Positions 17,714 to 26,293 of a stretch of 64,000 nt of DNA are shown here, piece by piece (positions within the stretch are counted from its first letter, which is position 1; each line of letters begins with the position of its first letter). Below the pieces are notes generated by a model, which was given only the letters and a program-made list of their open reading frames with translations, searched no databases and was not told the DNA's origin. The stretch is from an uncultured Oscillospiraceae bacterium (GTDB taxonomy: Bacteria; Bacillota; Clostridia; Oscillospirales; Oscillospiraceae), in NCBI GenBank assembly GCA_947588955.1, contig CANPYX010000007.1:33128-97127 (forward strand), given 5' to 3'. The position numbers and the translations under genes were made by a program.

Positions 17714-17740
17714 AGTGTTTGCGGATACGGTATTTTTCAT
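17666..17740 (-). CDS. Aromatic-rich leader peptide of the aroF operon
   Basis: A 24 residue ORF with nine aromatic residues among residues 10-21 (FFSYYFGFTFFY: six Phe, three Tyr). The ATG at 17740 follows GAGGTG. It lies between the promoter and the leader terminator. This is the standard layout of a ribosome-mediated attenuator, sensing charged tRNA-Phe and tRNA-Tyr, here for the whole operon that makes both amino acids. There is no Trp codon, in keeping with the absence of trp genes. Confidence 0.9.
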   Translation of the reverse strand: MKNTVSANTFFSYYFGFTFFYGKA

Positions 17741-17770
17741 ACAGCACCTCACGGGCCATTTGTTACGTAG

Positions 17771-17799
17771 ATAATAACACTTTATTATCCAAAAGACAA
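17771..17799 (-). promoter_or_regulatory. Promoter of the aromatic operon
   Basis: TTGTCT (17799-17794), 17 bp, TATTAT (17776-17771); transcription would begin near 17764, about 24 bp before the leader ATG. Confidence 0.78.
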
Positions 17800-17848
17800 G
17801 ATGGCATTTTGCACAAATATAATGAATTTCACCGTTTTTTCGCGGCGA

Positions 17849-20800
17849 TCAATACTCGTAAACGCCCTCGAATACCATCACGGCGTCGCCGGTGAGGGTG
17901 ACGAACTCGTCGGAGTAGTTGACGGTTACATCGCCGCCGGGGAGCTTGACGGTGATGTCGCGGGCCTTTTTGAGGCTGCCGCGCTCGGTGGCGGCTATAA
18001 CGGCGGCGCAGGCGGCGGTGCCGTTGGCGCGGGTCTCGCCCTCGTCGGGGGCGTAGACGCGTATGCGCAGGGTGTCGTCATTTACCACCTTCACGAACTC
18101 CACAAAGGCGCCCTCCGGCAGTATGCCGGAGCCCACCAGGGCGGAGCCGACGCCCTCCACGTCCACGCCGCCCAGGTCGTCGGTGAACACTGTGCAGTGG
18201 GGAACGCCAAGGGTGGAGAGGGTTATGCGGTACTCCTGCCCGCCCACGGTGACAGGCTCGTCCACAACGCGGGATTTGCCGATGAGATTCACCTGCATCC
18301 TGCGGGCGTCCAGGAAGGCGGTGCCCATGTGGACGCTGACGGTGCTGACGCGCCCGTTGCGGGTGTAGAGCTGGAGGGAGCGGATGCCGGTGTCGGTCTG
18401 TATGGTCATGTGCTCATGGCGGACTATACCCTTGTCAAAGAGGTACTTGCCCACACAGCGGATTGAGTTGGCGGCCATGCGCCCCTCGGTGCCGTCCCGG
18501 TTGAATATCCGCATTTTTGCGTCCGCCCCGGCGGAATTTTCAATGAGCACCAGCGCCCCGCCGCCTATGCCGGTGACCCGGTCGCAGAGGGTGACGGAGA
18601 GGGATTCGGGGCTCGTGATGCGCCCGTCCCGGTTGTCGAAGAAGATGTAGTCGCTGCCGCAGGTGTGCATCTTGGCGAAGTGTATGAGCTCGCGGGTCCT
18701 GCGCATACCGTTCAGGTTCACAAGCTCCGTGTTCTCATTTGTAAAGCGGCTTGCCAAAGTGTCGGTCACGGCGTCGGCGGTGTCGAGGCTGGTTATGCAC
18801 GGGATGCGCAGCCGCACGGCTCTGGCGTGAAGGTCGATGAAGTCGCCCATGGTGTCGTCATAGAGGGCGCCGGTGTAGACAATGAAGCTTATGGCGCCCT
18901 CGTCCATCAGGGAGTAGGCGTCGTGGACGTGCTTGACGGGCGTAACTTCAATGCCCAGGGCCTCAACGACCCCGGCGGTATCGGGCGTGGCGTAGAGCTT
19001 CATGTGCAGGTCGTTTACCTTCTTGGCAAGCTTCACCACTTCGGGAAGCTCGTGGTTCTCGATGGAGAGCAGAACCCCGTTCCTGCCGGGTGTGAAGGCG
19101 CCGGAGAGGTTATAGCCGGCGGCGCGCAGACCCTTGAAAAGCGCCTCGGAGAAGGTGCGTCCGAGCCCTAAGACCTCGCCGGTGGACTTCATCTCGGGCC
19201 CCAACATGGAGTTGGCGTCGGTAATCTTTTCAAAGGAGAACACCGGCACCTTTACGGCGTAATATGGGGGCGTGTCGCACAAGACCTGCTCATATCCCAG
19301 CCCCTTAAGGGTTGCGCCCATCATGACGCGGCTCGCCACGTCCACCATGGGTATGCCGGTGACCTTGGAGAGGTAGGGCACGGTGCGGGAGGCGCGGGGG
19401 TTCACCTCGATGACGTAGAGCTCCTTTTTGTAGATGAGGTACTGGATGTTCACAAGCCCACGGGTCCCCAGCTCAAGGGCGAGGCGCGTGGAGCACTCCA
19501 CCACCCGGTCCATCATCTTGTCCGTCAGGTTGTAGGGGGGATAGACGGCTATGGAGTCGCCGGAGTGGACGCCCGCCCGCTCGATGTGCTCCATGATACC
19601 GGGCATGAGCACGTCGGTGCCGTCGGATATGACGTCCACCTCTAGCTCGGTGCCGGGCATGTACTTGTCCACGAGGACTGAGTTGTCGTCCCGCTCGGTG
19701 CTTGCCACGATCAGAGCCATGTAGCTGCGAACGTCGTTTTCGTCGTGGGCGATGACCATGTTCTGCCCGCCTATAACGTAGGAGGGGCGAAGCAGCACGG
19801 GGTAGCCCAGAGTCTCGGCGGCATTCAGCGCCTCCTCTAAGGTGTGGGTGCCGAAGCCGCGGGGACGCTTTATGCCCATCTTTTCCAAAAGCGCGTCAAA
19901 TCGCTCCCGGTCCTCCGCCAGGTCTATGCCCTCGGCGGAGGTGCCAAGTATGCGTATGCCCTGCTTATCAAGGTACTCCGTGAGCTTTATCGCCGTCTGC
20001 CCGCCGAATGCCACCACAACGCCCACGGGCTTTTCGACCTTTATTACGCCCATCACGTCCTCAGGCGTCAGCGGCTCGAAGTAGAGCCTGTCCGCCGTGT
20101 CGTAGTCGGTGGAGACGGTCTCAGGGTTGTTGTTTATTATCACCACGTCGTAGCCCAGCTTCTTGAGGGTTACGGCGCAGTGGACGGAGCTGTAGTCGAA
20201 CTCTATGCCCTGACCTATGCGGATGGGGCCGGAGCCAATCACGATGACGCTCATGCGGCGGCGGGGGAGGGGGCGGGAGTCGCACTTGTCGTTGTACGCG
20301 GAGTAGTAGTAGGGCGTCTCGGCCTCGAATTCGGCGGCGCAGGTGTCCACCATCTTGTACACGGGATCAAGGTGCGGTATCTCCGCCTGACCGGAGATGG
20401 CGCGGAGCGCGGCGTCGGTGTACCCGTAGCGTTTTCCGCGAAGGTAAGTCTCGCCGTCAATGCCGTTTTTCGCGATGTACGCCTCAAAATCCACCAGGTT
20501 TTGGAGCTTGGAGAGGAACCACCTGTCTATCATGGTGACCTCATGGATGTGCTCGTGGCTGACGCCGGCCTTGAGGGCCTCAAAGACCGTAAATATGCGA
20601 AGGTCGTCCATTGCGGCCAGCCGCTCTTCCAGGGACTTTCCGGGGACAGGGGCGCGGTTCAGCGTTTGCTGCCCAATCTCCGCGCCGCGTATGGCCTTCA
20701 TGAGGGCGGATTCAAAGTTGGGAGCTATGGACATGACCTCGCCGGTGGCCTTCATCTGCGTGCCCAGCTTGCGCTGGGCGCCGTGGAACTTGTCAAAGGG

Positions 20801-21880
20801 CCACTTGGGGAACTTGACCACGCAGTAGTCCACGGTGGGCTCAAAGCAGGCGTAGGTCTTGCCGGTGATGTCATTTTTAATCTCGTCAAGGGTGTAGCCC
20901 AGGGCGATCTTCACCGCTACCTTGGCTATGGGGTAGCCAGTCGCCTTGGAGGCGAGGGCGGAGGAGCGGGAGACGCGGGGGTTAACCTCGATGACCGCGT
21001 ACTCGAAGCTGTCGGGGTTCAGGGCGAACTGGCAGTTGCACCCGCCCTCGATGCCAAGCTCCGTTATTATGTCCAGAGCGGCGGAGCGGAGCATCTGGTA
21101 CTCCTGGTCCATGAGCGTCAGCGCCGGAGCCACGACGATGGAGTCGCCGGTGTGTATGCCCACGGGGTCGAAGTTTTCCATGGAGCATACGGTTATCACG
21201 TTCCCCGCGCCGTCACGGATGACCTCGAACTCTATCTCCTTCCAGCCGAAGATGTATCTCTCGATGAGCACCTGATGTATGGGGGAGGTCTCCAGCCCCA
21301 CGAACGCCACGCGCCTGAGCTCGTCGGCGGAATATGCCACTCCGCCGCCTCCGCCGCCCAGGGTGAAGGCGGGGCGGACGATGACGGGGTAGCCGATGCG
21401 GTCCGCTATCTCGACGCAGGTCTCCACGTCGTTGGCGATGTCCGAGGGGATACAGGGCTGGCCTATCTTCTCCATAGTCTCCTTGAAGAGCTCCCGGTCC
21501 TCCGCCTTGTCTATGGCCTCGGCGTTGGTGCCGATGAGGCGCACGCCGTGCTTTGCCAGGAAGCCCTCATGGGTGAGCTGCATGGCTATGGTGAGCCCCG
21601 TCTGCCCTCCCAGTCCCGCGAGGAGGCAGTCGGGCTTCTCCTTGAGGATTATGCGTTTGACAGTGTCGGCGTTCAGTGGCTCTAAGTACACGCTGTCCGC
21701 CATATCCCCGTCGGTCATGACTGTGGCGGGGTTGGAGTTTACGAGGACGGACTTGACGCCCTCCTGCTTGAGTATCCGGCAGGCCTGTGTGCCGGCGTAG
21801 TCAAACTCCGCCGCCTGTCCGATGACGATGGGGCCGGAGCCGATGACCATTACTTTTTTTATCGAAGTGTCTAAAGGCAT
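17849..21880 (-). CDS. carB: Carbamoyl phosphate synthase large subunit fused to a DapF-like domain
   Basis: One 1343 codon frame. Residues 1-~930 are the two ATP-grasp halves of CarB (GSGPIVIGQAAEFDYAG; GSGPIRIGQGIEFDYSS; the RNP-like loop TLGGGGGGVAYS), making carbamoyl phosphate for arginine and pyrimidines. ~930-1058 is a degenerate MGS-like regulatory domain. From residue 1059 to the end a diaminopimelate epimerase fold follows (FAKMHTCGSDY, IFNRDGTEG, IRC, VYAPDEGET, ACAAV, LPGGDV). Both DapF catalytic cysteines are gone: CGNG reads AANS (Ala1136) and ACGSG reads ANGTA (Asn1286), so epimerase activity is unlikely. An internal ATG at 18706 has no ribosome site. It overlaps carA by one base (TAATG), and dapL precedes them. 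Confidence 0.9.
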   Translation of the reverse strand: MPLDTSIKKVMVIGSGPIVIGQAAEFDYAGTQACRILKQEGVKSVLVNSNPATVMTDGDMADSVYLEPLNADTVKRIILKEKPDCLLAGLGGQTGLTIAMQLTHEGFLAKHGVRLIGTNAEAIDKAEDRELFKETMEKIGQPCIPSDIANDVETCVEIADRIGYPVIVRPAFTLGGGGGGVAYSADELRRVAFVGLETSPIHQVLIERYIFGWKEIEFEVIRDGAGNVITVCSMENFDPVGIHTGDSIVVAPALTLMDQEYQMLRSAALDIITELGIEGGCNCQFALNPDSFEYAVIEVNPRVSRSSALASKATGYPIAKVAVKIALGYTLDEIKNDITGKTYACFEPTVDYCVVKFPKWPFDKFHGAQRKLGTQMKATGEVMSIAPNFESALMKAIRGAEIGQQTLNRAPVPGKSLEERLAAMDDLRIFTVFEALKAGVSHEHIHEVTMIDRWFLSKLQNLVDFEAYIAKNGIDGETYLRGKRYGYTDAALRAISGQAEIPHLDPVYKMVDTCAAEFEAETPYYYSAYNDKCDSRPLPRRRMSVIVIGSGPIRIGQGIEFDYSSVHCAVTLKKLGYDVVIINNNPETVSTDYDTADRLYFEPLTPEDVMGVIKVEKPVGVVVAFGGQTAIKLTEYLDKQGIRILGTSAEGIDLAEDRERFDALLEKMGIKRPRGFGTHTLEEALNAAETLGYPVLLRPSYVIGGQNMVIAHDENDVRSYMALIVASTERDDNSVLVDKYMPGTELEVDVISDGTDVLMPGIMEHIERAGVHSGDSIAVYPPYNLTDKMMDRVVECSTRLALELGTRGLVNIQYLIYKKELYVIEVNPRASRTVPYLSKVTGIPMVDVASRVMMGATLKGLGYEQVLCDTPPYYAVKVPVFSFEKITDANSMLGPEMKSTGEVLGLGRTFSEALFKGLRAAGYNLSGAFTPGRNGVLLSIENHELPEVVKLAKKVNDLHMKLYATPDTAGVVEALGIEVTPVKHVHDAYSLMDEGAISFIVYTGALYDDTMGDFIDLHARAVRLRIPCITSLDTADAVTDTLASRFTNENTELVNLNGMRRTRELIHFAKMHTCGSDYIFFDNRDGRITSPESLSVTLCDRVTGIGGGALVLIENSAGADAKMRIFNRDGTEGRMAANSIRCVGKYLFDKGIVRHEHMTIQTDTGIRSLQLYTRNGRVSTVSVHMGTAFLDARRMQVNLIGKSRVVDEPVTVGGQEYRITLSTLGVPHCTVFTDDLGGVDVEGVGSALVGSGILPEGAFVEFVKVVNDDTLRIRVYAPDEGETRANGTAACAAVIAATERGSLKKARDITVKLPGGDVTVNYSDEFVTLTGDAVMVFEGVYEY

Positions 21881-22947
21881 TACCGCACCTCCATCATGTC
21901 CATAAATCTGTCAAACGCCCACTCGGTATCCCTGGGCCCCCCGTGGGCCTCCGGGTGGAACTGCATGGAGAAGGCGTTTTTCCCCGGATAGTCCACACCC
22001 TCGCAGGTGCCGTCGTTCACATTCACAAAGCGCATTTTGCCGCCGACTTTTTCAATGTCCGAGACGCTTACGGCGTAGCCGTGGTTCTGGCAGGTGATAT
22101 ATACCCTCCCCGTCTCCAGGTCCTTCACCGGCTGGTTGGCGCCCCGGTGACCGAACTTCAGCTTTTCCGTTTTGCCGCCGGCGGCAATGGCCATCATCTG
22201 GTGCCCCAGGCATATGCCGAACATGGGCTTTTTGCCGAAAAGCGACTTGATCACCTCTATGCACCCCACGTTGTCCTTGGGGTCGCCGGGACCGTTGGAG
22301 AGCATGATCCCGTCCGGGTCATAGCTCATAATGGTCTCCACGCTTGAATCGTAGGGGAGCACCACCACCCGGCAGCCGCGCTTTAAAAGGTTCTCCGTGA
22401 TGGAGCCCTTGGCGCCGTAATCCATGAGTACCACGGTGCGCTTTGCCTCGCCTTTCGGAAGGAGTATCTCCGGCTTTTTCGTGCTTGTCGCCTCAACGGA
22501 GCCCTCGACGCGAAAATCACGGAGCCCGCACCAGTCGTAGTCCGGGTCGTCGGTTATCACCGCGTTCATTACGCCGCCGTCACGGATCATCTGCGTCAGC
22601 TCCCTGGTGTCCACGCCGGAGATGCCAACTATGCCCATTCGCTCCATGAATTGCTGTATCGTCTCCTGACAGCGGAAGTTGGAGGGCTCGGTGCAAACCT
22701 CCCTGACTATAGCTCCGCGGACATGGATAGATGAGCTTTCCATGTCCGCGTCGGCAACACCGTAATTACAAAACATCGGGAACGTAAAAATTACCAGCTG
22801 CCCGAAATAGCTGGGGTCCGTAAGAGATTCAACACAGCCCGTCATGCCCGTGGTGAAAACAAGCTCTCCAACGCTTGTCCCCGCCCTGCCAAAGGACTCC
22901 CCCTCGTATTTTTTCCCGTTTTCCAGAATCAAATATGCCTTTCCCAT
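21880..22947 (-). CDS. carA: Carbamoyl phosphate synthase small subunit
   Basis: Glutaminase subunit delivering ammonia to CarB. The 355 residue protein has the N-terminal CPSase domain (GELVFTTGMTG, DPSYFGQ), then the class I amidotransferase with SNGPGDP, nucleophile in FGICLGHQ and the His/Glu pair in QFHPEAHGGP. Some usually invariant N-terminal residues are changed (GCVESLTDPSY for GYQEVLTDPSY). The stop overlaps the carB start, so the pair should be translated in step. Confidence 0.95.
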   Translation of the reverse strand: MGKAYLILENGKKYEGESFGRAGTSVGELVFTTGMTGCVESLTDPSYFGQLVIFTFPMFCNYGVADADMESSSIHVRGAIVREVCTEPSNFRCQETIQQFMERMGIVGISGVDTRELTQMIRDGGVMNAVITDDPDYDWCGLRDFRVEGSVEATSTKKPEILLPKGEAKRTVVLMDYGAKGSITENLLKRGCRVVVLPYDSSVETIMSYDPDGIMLSNGPGDPKDNVGCIEVIKSLFGKKPMFGICLGHQMMAIAAGGKTEKLKFGHRGANQPVKDLETGRVYITCQNHGYAVSVSDIEKVGGKMRFVNVNDGTCEGVDYPGKNAFSMQFHPEAHGGPRDTEWAFDRFMDMMEVR

Positions 22948-23017
22948 ATACCCTCCATACAGTCGTATTCATCAAGCATCGCAGATTTCGCGTCCGCAGA
23001 CGCGAATAAATTCAAAT

Positions 23018-23141
23018 CATTTTTGCGGCGACATGCGCGTCGCAAAAATGCCCTTTTAGGTTTGCTGAGTGTGCGAGCGGAGCGAGTGCGCGAAGCAAAC
23101 CGGCAAATCCTCTAAAAAATGTTGTCTTGACAACATTTTTT
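23018..23141 (-). repeat. Repeat family I, copy 2 (embedded in the dapL 3' end)
   Basis: Minus orientation. hp2 at 23141-23113 (13 bp stem AAAAAATGTTGTC), hp3 at 23101-23059 (GGTTTGC with GCAAACC around the conserved GTGTGCGAGCGGAGCG core), hp4 at 23050-23018 (CATTTTTGCG with CGCAAAAATG). hp1 is missing. The dapL stop (23058-23056) lies at the end of hp3. Confidence 0.82.
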
Positions 23142-24342
23142 TAATTCTTTCCATTGCCTCGCAGGTGTTCTCGTAGGTCCCGAAGGCTGTGAGGCGAACG
23201 TAGCCCTCGCCGGAGGGACCGAAGCCCGCGCCGGGGGTGGTGACCACGCACGCCTCGCGCAGGAGCCTGTCAAAGAACTCCCAAGAGCCCATGCCGTTGG
23301 GCGTGCCGCACCAGATGTAGGGCGCGTTTACGCCGCCGTACACCGTAAGCCCCGCGCCGGAAAGCGCCTCGCGTATGACCTTCGCGTTGTTTAAATAATA
23401 CCTGACGCTCTCCATGGACTGCTCCCGCCCCTCCGGGGAGAGAGCGGCTTCGGCGGCGCGCTGAATGACGTAGGGCACGCCGTTGAACTTTGTGCCCATG
23501 CGCCTGTTCCACATATCCCGCAGGCTCACGCCGTCCCTTATGAGCGCCTTCGGTATGACCGTGTAGGCGCAGCGGTTGCCGGTGAAGCCGGAGGACTTGG
23601 AGAAGGAGCGGAACTCAATGGCGCAGGTCTTTGCGCCCTCCACCTCAAATATGCTGTGGGGGATGCCGGGCTCGGTGATAAACGCCTCGTAGGCGGAGTC
23701 AAAGAGTATCACGCTGCCGTGCTCGTTTGCGTAGTCAACCCACACCTTCAGCTGCTCCTTTGTCGCCGCGGCGCCTGTGGGGTTGTTGGGGGAGCAGATA
23801 TATATCATGTCCGGCACCCTCTCCGGCAGCGCCGGGAAGAAGCCGTTTTCCGCTGTGCAGGGCAGATAGACAAGGTTCGTCCACCTCTCCCCGTCGTAGT
23901 CTCCGGCCCTGCCAGCCATGGCGTTGGTGTCCACATATACGGGGTAGACCGGGTCGCACACCGCCACCACGTTGTCCCGGTCAAAGATGTCCCCGATGTT
24001 CCCGCAGTCGGATTTCGCGCCGTCGGAGACGAATATCTCGTCGTCTGCTATCTCCACGCCCCGCTCCCTGTAGGAGTCGCGTATGGCGAAGCGGAGGAAA
24101 TCGTAAGCGCCGCAGGTCTCCTCGCAGTAGCCCCTGAAGGTCTCCTGCTTCCCCATCTCCCGGCTCGCCTTAACCATCGCCTCAACGACCGCGGGGGCGA
24201 GGGGGCGCGTCACGTCGCCGATGCCCATGCGTATGATGGACTTCGGTGGATTTTCCGCCTGGAACGCCCTGGTCCGCCGCCCGATTTCGGGAAAGAGGTA
24301 GCCGCCGGGGAGCTTTTGGAAGTTATTGTTTACCTTGACCAT
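23056..24342 (-). CDS. dapL: LL-diaminopimelate aminotransferase
   Basis: PLP enzyme converting tetrahydrodipicolinate directly to LL-diaminopimelate, the short lysine/peptidoglycan route. The 428 residue protein begins VKVNNNFQKLPGGYLFPEI as in the DapL family, with YICSPNNPTGAA and the PLP-lysine region EFRSFSKSSGFTGNR. The last ~25 residues (from MLSRQHF) are encoded by repeat family I hairpins and have no counterpart in the family. The next enzyme of the route is DapF, and a DapF-like but cysteine-less domain sits at the end of this operon. The ATG follows AAAAGGGG. Confidence 0.94.
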   Translation of the reverse strand: MVKVNNNFQKLPGGYLFPEIGRRTRAFQAENPPKSIIRMGIGDVTRPLAPAVVEAMVKASREMGKQETFRGYCEETCGAYDFLRFAIRDSYRERGVEIADDEIFVSDGAKSDCGNIGDIFDRDNVVAVCDPVYPVYVDTNAMAGRAGDYDGERWTNLVYLPCTAENGFFPALPERVPDMIYICSPNNPTGAAATKEQLKVWVDYANEHGSVILFDSAYEAFITEPGIPHSIFEVEGAKTCAIEFRSFSKSSGFTGNRCAYTVIPKALIRDGVSLRDMWNRRMGTKFNGVPYVIQRAAEAALSPEGREQSMESVRYYLNNAKVIREALSGAGLTVYGGVNAPYIWCGTPNGMGSWEFFDRLLREACVVTTPGAGFGPSGEGYVRLTAFGTYENTCEAMERIKKMLSRQHFLEDLPVCFAHSLRSHTQQT

Positions 24343-24374
24343 GGAAACAGCCCCTTTTTATCCATTTTAATAAG

Positions 24375-24403
24375 ATTATAGGCGCTAAAGCCCGAATTGT
24401 CAA
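24375..24403 (-). promoter_or_regulatory. dapL-carAB promoter
   Basis: TTGACA (24403-24398), 17 bp, TATAAT (24380-24375): consensus at every position. Confidence 0.92.
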
Positions 24404-24497
24404 CGCTATGTAAAGCCCAAAAACCCCATGTTTCCGCCCGCCGATTTGTTCACCCCTCCAAAATGAATTTTCCAAATTCAAATCCTGCAAAAATCAC

Positions 24498-24526
24498 TTG
24501 ACAACAGCCGCCTTTTCATGTAAAAT
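24498..24526 (+). promoter_or_regulatory. asnB promoter
   Basis: TTGACA (24498-24503), 17 bp, TAAAAT (24521-24526). It is divergent from the dapL promoter about 95 bp away. Confidence 0.9.
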
Positions 24527-24542
24527 CCAATCGTATTTTGTT

Positions 24543-24604
24543 TTCGTTGAATCTGCAAGGGTGCGGATTCCGCCTTCCAACGAAGGGCGGGTCCGCGCCT
24601 TTTT
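24543..24604 (+). promoter_or_regulatory. asnB leader with conditional terminator
   Basis: A 13 bp stem with one bulge (24563-24576 with 24584-24596) is followed by TTTTT at 24600-24604, 16 bases before the asnB ATG. TTCGTTG (24543-24549) can instead pair with CAACGAA (24578-24584), which takes the terminator loop and the first base of its 3' arm, so the two folds exclude each other. I see no leader peptide and the leader is too short for a T-box. Confidence 0.65.
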
Positions 24605-24620
24605 GTCAGGAGGCTTTTTT

Positions 24621-26201
24621 ATGTGCTCTATAATCGGCTTTACAAAGCGGTCCATACCGCTGGAGCTTGCCATGCGCGGCTTTGAGGAGACGGTCTCACG
24701 CGGCCCCGATATGTCCCGCTTCGTGGAGGCGGGGGAGGGCTGGCTTGGCTTCCACCGCCTTGCCATCATGGGCCTGACGCCAGAGGGGATGCAGCCCTTT
24801 GAGCTGGACGGGAACATGGTGGTTTGCAACGGCGAGCTCTACGGCTTTCGTCCGGTGCGCCGCCGCATCGCGAAAAAGTATCAATTCAAGTCCGACTCTG
24901 ACTGCGAGATAATCCTTCCCCTTTACAGGGAGCTGGGGCTTGGAATGTTCGCAAGGCTCGACGCGGAGTTTGCCATGATCATCTATGACGCGAAGCTGGG
25001 CCTTGTCGCCGCCCGCGACCCCATCGGCATAAGGCCCCTTTACTACGGATATCTCCCCGACGGCTCCGCCGCCTTCGCCAGCGAGCCAAAAAACCTGACG
25101 CCCTTCTGCGAGCGTGTGCTTCCTTTCCCGCCGGGGCACTACTGGGTTGGCGGCAAATTCGTCCGCTACCGGGATATTTCCAGCGTTGACGGCGAGTACA
25201 TCTCCGGCTCCGTCTACCGGGTCTGCGCCGGCATCCGGGGAAGGCTAATAGCCGCCGTGGAAAAGCGCCTGGACTCCGACGCCCCCATCGGCTTTCTGCT
25301 GTCCGGAGGGCTGGACTCCAGCCTCGTCTGCGCCATCGCCGCCAAAATACTGGGCAGGAGTATACGCACCTTCGCCATCGGCATGGACAAGGACGCCATC
25401 GACCTTAAATACGCAAGGCAGGCGGCGGAGTACATCGGCGCCGACCACACTGAGGTTTTCATGACCCGCGACGAGGTAATAGAGAACCTTGAGACGGTGA
25501 TAAGAACCCTTGGCACCTGGGATATAACCACCATCCGCGCCAGCATGGGAATGTACCTCGTCTGCAAGGCGATTCATGAGACAACGGACATCCGCGTACT
25601 GCTTACAGGCGAAATATCCGACGAGCTCTTTGGCTACAAGTACACCGACTTCGCCCCCGACGCCGCCCAGTTCCAGCTTGAGAGCCAAAAGCGTGTGCGT
25701 GAGCTTCATATGTACGACGTCCTGCGCGCCGACAGGTGCATATCCGTAAACTCCCTGGAGGCGCGAGTGCCCTTCGGCGATTTGGACTTTGTGGAATACG
25801 TGATGAAGATAGACCCGGAGCTGAAGATGAACAAATACAACATGGGCAAATACCTTCTCCGCCACGCCTTCGAGGCTGACGACATCCTCCCCGGGCAGAT
25901 ACTCTGGCGCCAGAAGGCCGCATTCTCCGACGCCGTGGGTCACTCCATGGTGGACGACCTGAAGGAGTACGCCGACGGGCTCTACACCGACGCTGAATTT
26001 GAGGAAAAGCGCAAAAAATACGCCTATTGCGCCCCGTTCACCAAGGAGAGCCTGCTTTACCGGGAGATCTTCGAAAAATATTACCCCGGACAGGCGGAGA
26101 TGATCGCCGGCTTCTGGATGCCCAACAGCTCCTGGCCCAACTGCGCCGTCACCGACCCCAGCGCCCGCGTCCTATCCAATTATGGCGCGTCGGGGATATA
26201 A
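24621..26201 (+). CDS. asnB: Asparagine synthase (glutamine-hydrolysing)
   Basis: Makes asparagine from aspartate, glutamine and ATP. The 526 residue protein begins MCSIIGF, so Cys2 is the glutaminase nucleophile; CNGELYG and ARDPIGIRPLYYG follow. The synthetase half has the PP-loop LLSGGLDSSLV, GEISDELFGYKY and EARVPFGDLDFVEY. ATG 24621 has CAGGAGG just upstream, and the nucleophile cysteine fixes the start. It is transcribed singly from its own promoter. Confidence 0.95.
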   Translation: MCSIIGFTKRSIPLELAMRGFEETVSRGPDMSRFVEAGEGWLGFHRLAIMGLTPEGMQPFELDGNMVVCNGELYGFRPVRRRIAKKYQFKSDSDCEIILPLYRELGLGMFARLDAEFAMIIYDAKLGLVAARDPIGIRPLYYGYLPDGSAAFASEPKNLTPFCERVLPFPPGHYWVGGKFVRYRDISSVDGEYISGSVYRVCAGIRGRLIAAVEKRLDSDAPIGFLLSGGLDSSLVCAIAAKILGRSIRTFAIGMDKDAIDLKYARQAAEYIGADHTEVFMTRDEVIENLETVIRTLGTWDITTIRASMGMYLVCKAIHETTDIRVLLTGEISDELFGYKYTDFAPDAAQFQLESQKRVRELHMYDVLRADRCISVNSLEARVPFGDLDFVEYVMKIDPELKMNKYNMGKYLLRHAFEADDILPGQILWRQKAAFSDAVGHSMVDDLKEYADGLYTDAEFEEKRKKYAYCAPFTKESLLYREIFEKYYPGQAEMIAGFWMPNSSWPNCAVTDPSARVLSNYGASGI

Positions 26202-26257
26202 AACAAACAGTCCCCCAGTCCCCGAATTTTCGGAAAAGGGCGGAAAAATAAAAACCC

Positions 26258-26287
26258 TTGACAAGGAAGGGTCATGAGAGTTATAAT
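26258..26287 (+). promoter_or_regulatory. Promoter of the locus A antisense RNA
   Basis: TTGACA (26258-26263), 18 bp, TATAAT (26282-26287). The locus B RNA has the same boxes and the same 18 bp spacer. Confidence 0.9.
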
Positions 26288-26293
26288 ATGAGC

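Noticed and set aside
17849..18706. Selenocysteine or frameshift explaining the missing DapF cysteines
   Set aside because: The codons are ordinary Ala and Asn codons in an unbroken frame; no TGA or SECIS-like hairpin is involved.
19844..21685. 613 codon open frame antisense to carB
   Set aside because: No ribosome site, Val/Gly-rich low-complexity product, complementary to a well-conserved gene; a shadow caused by high GC and codon bias.
24527..24620. T-box riboswitch before asnB
   Set aside because: The leader is under 100 nt and lacks the conserved GGTGGTACCGCG-type sequence and a specifier loop.
26202..26257. tRNA genes anywhere in the window
   Set aside because: I looked for cloverleaf-like sequences with GGTTCGAATCC-type T arms in the intergenic regions and found none.
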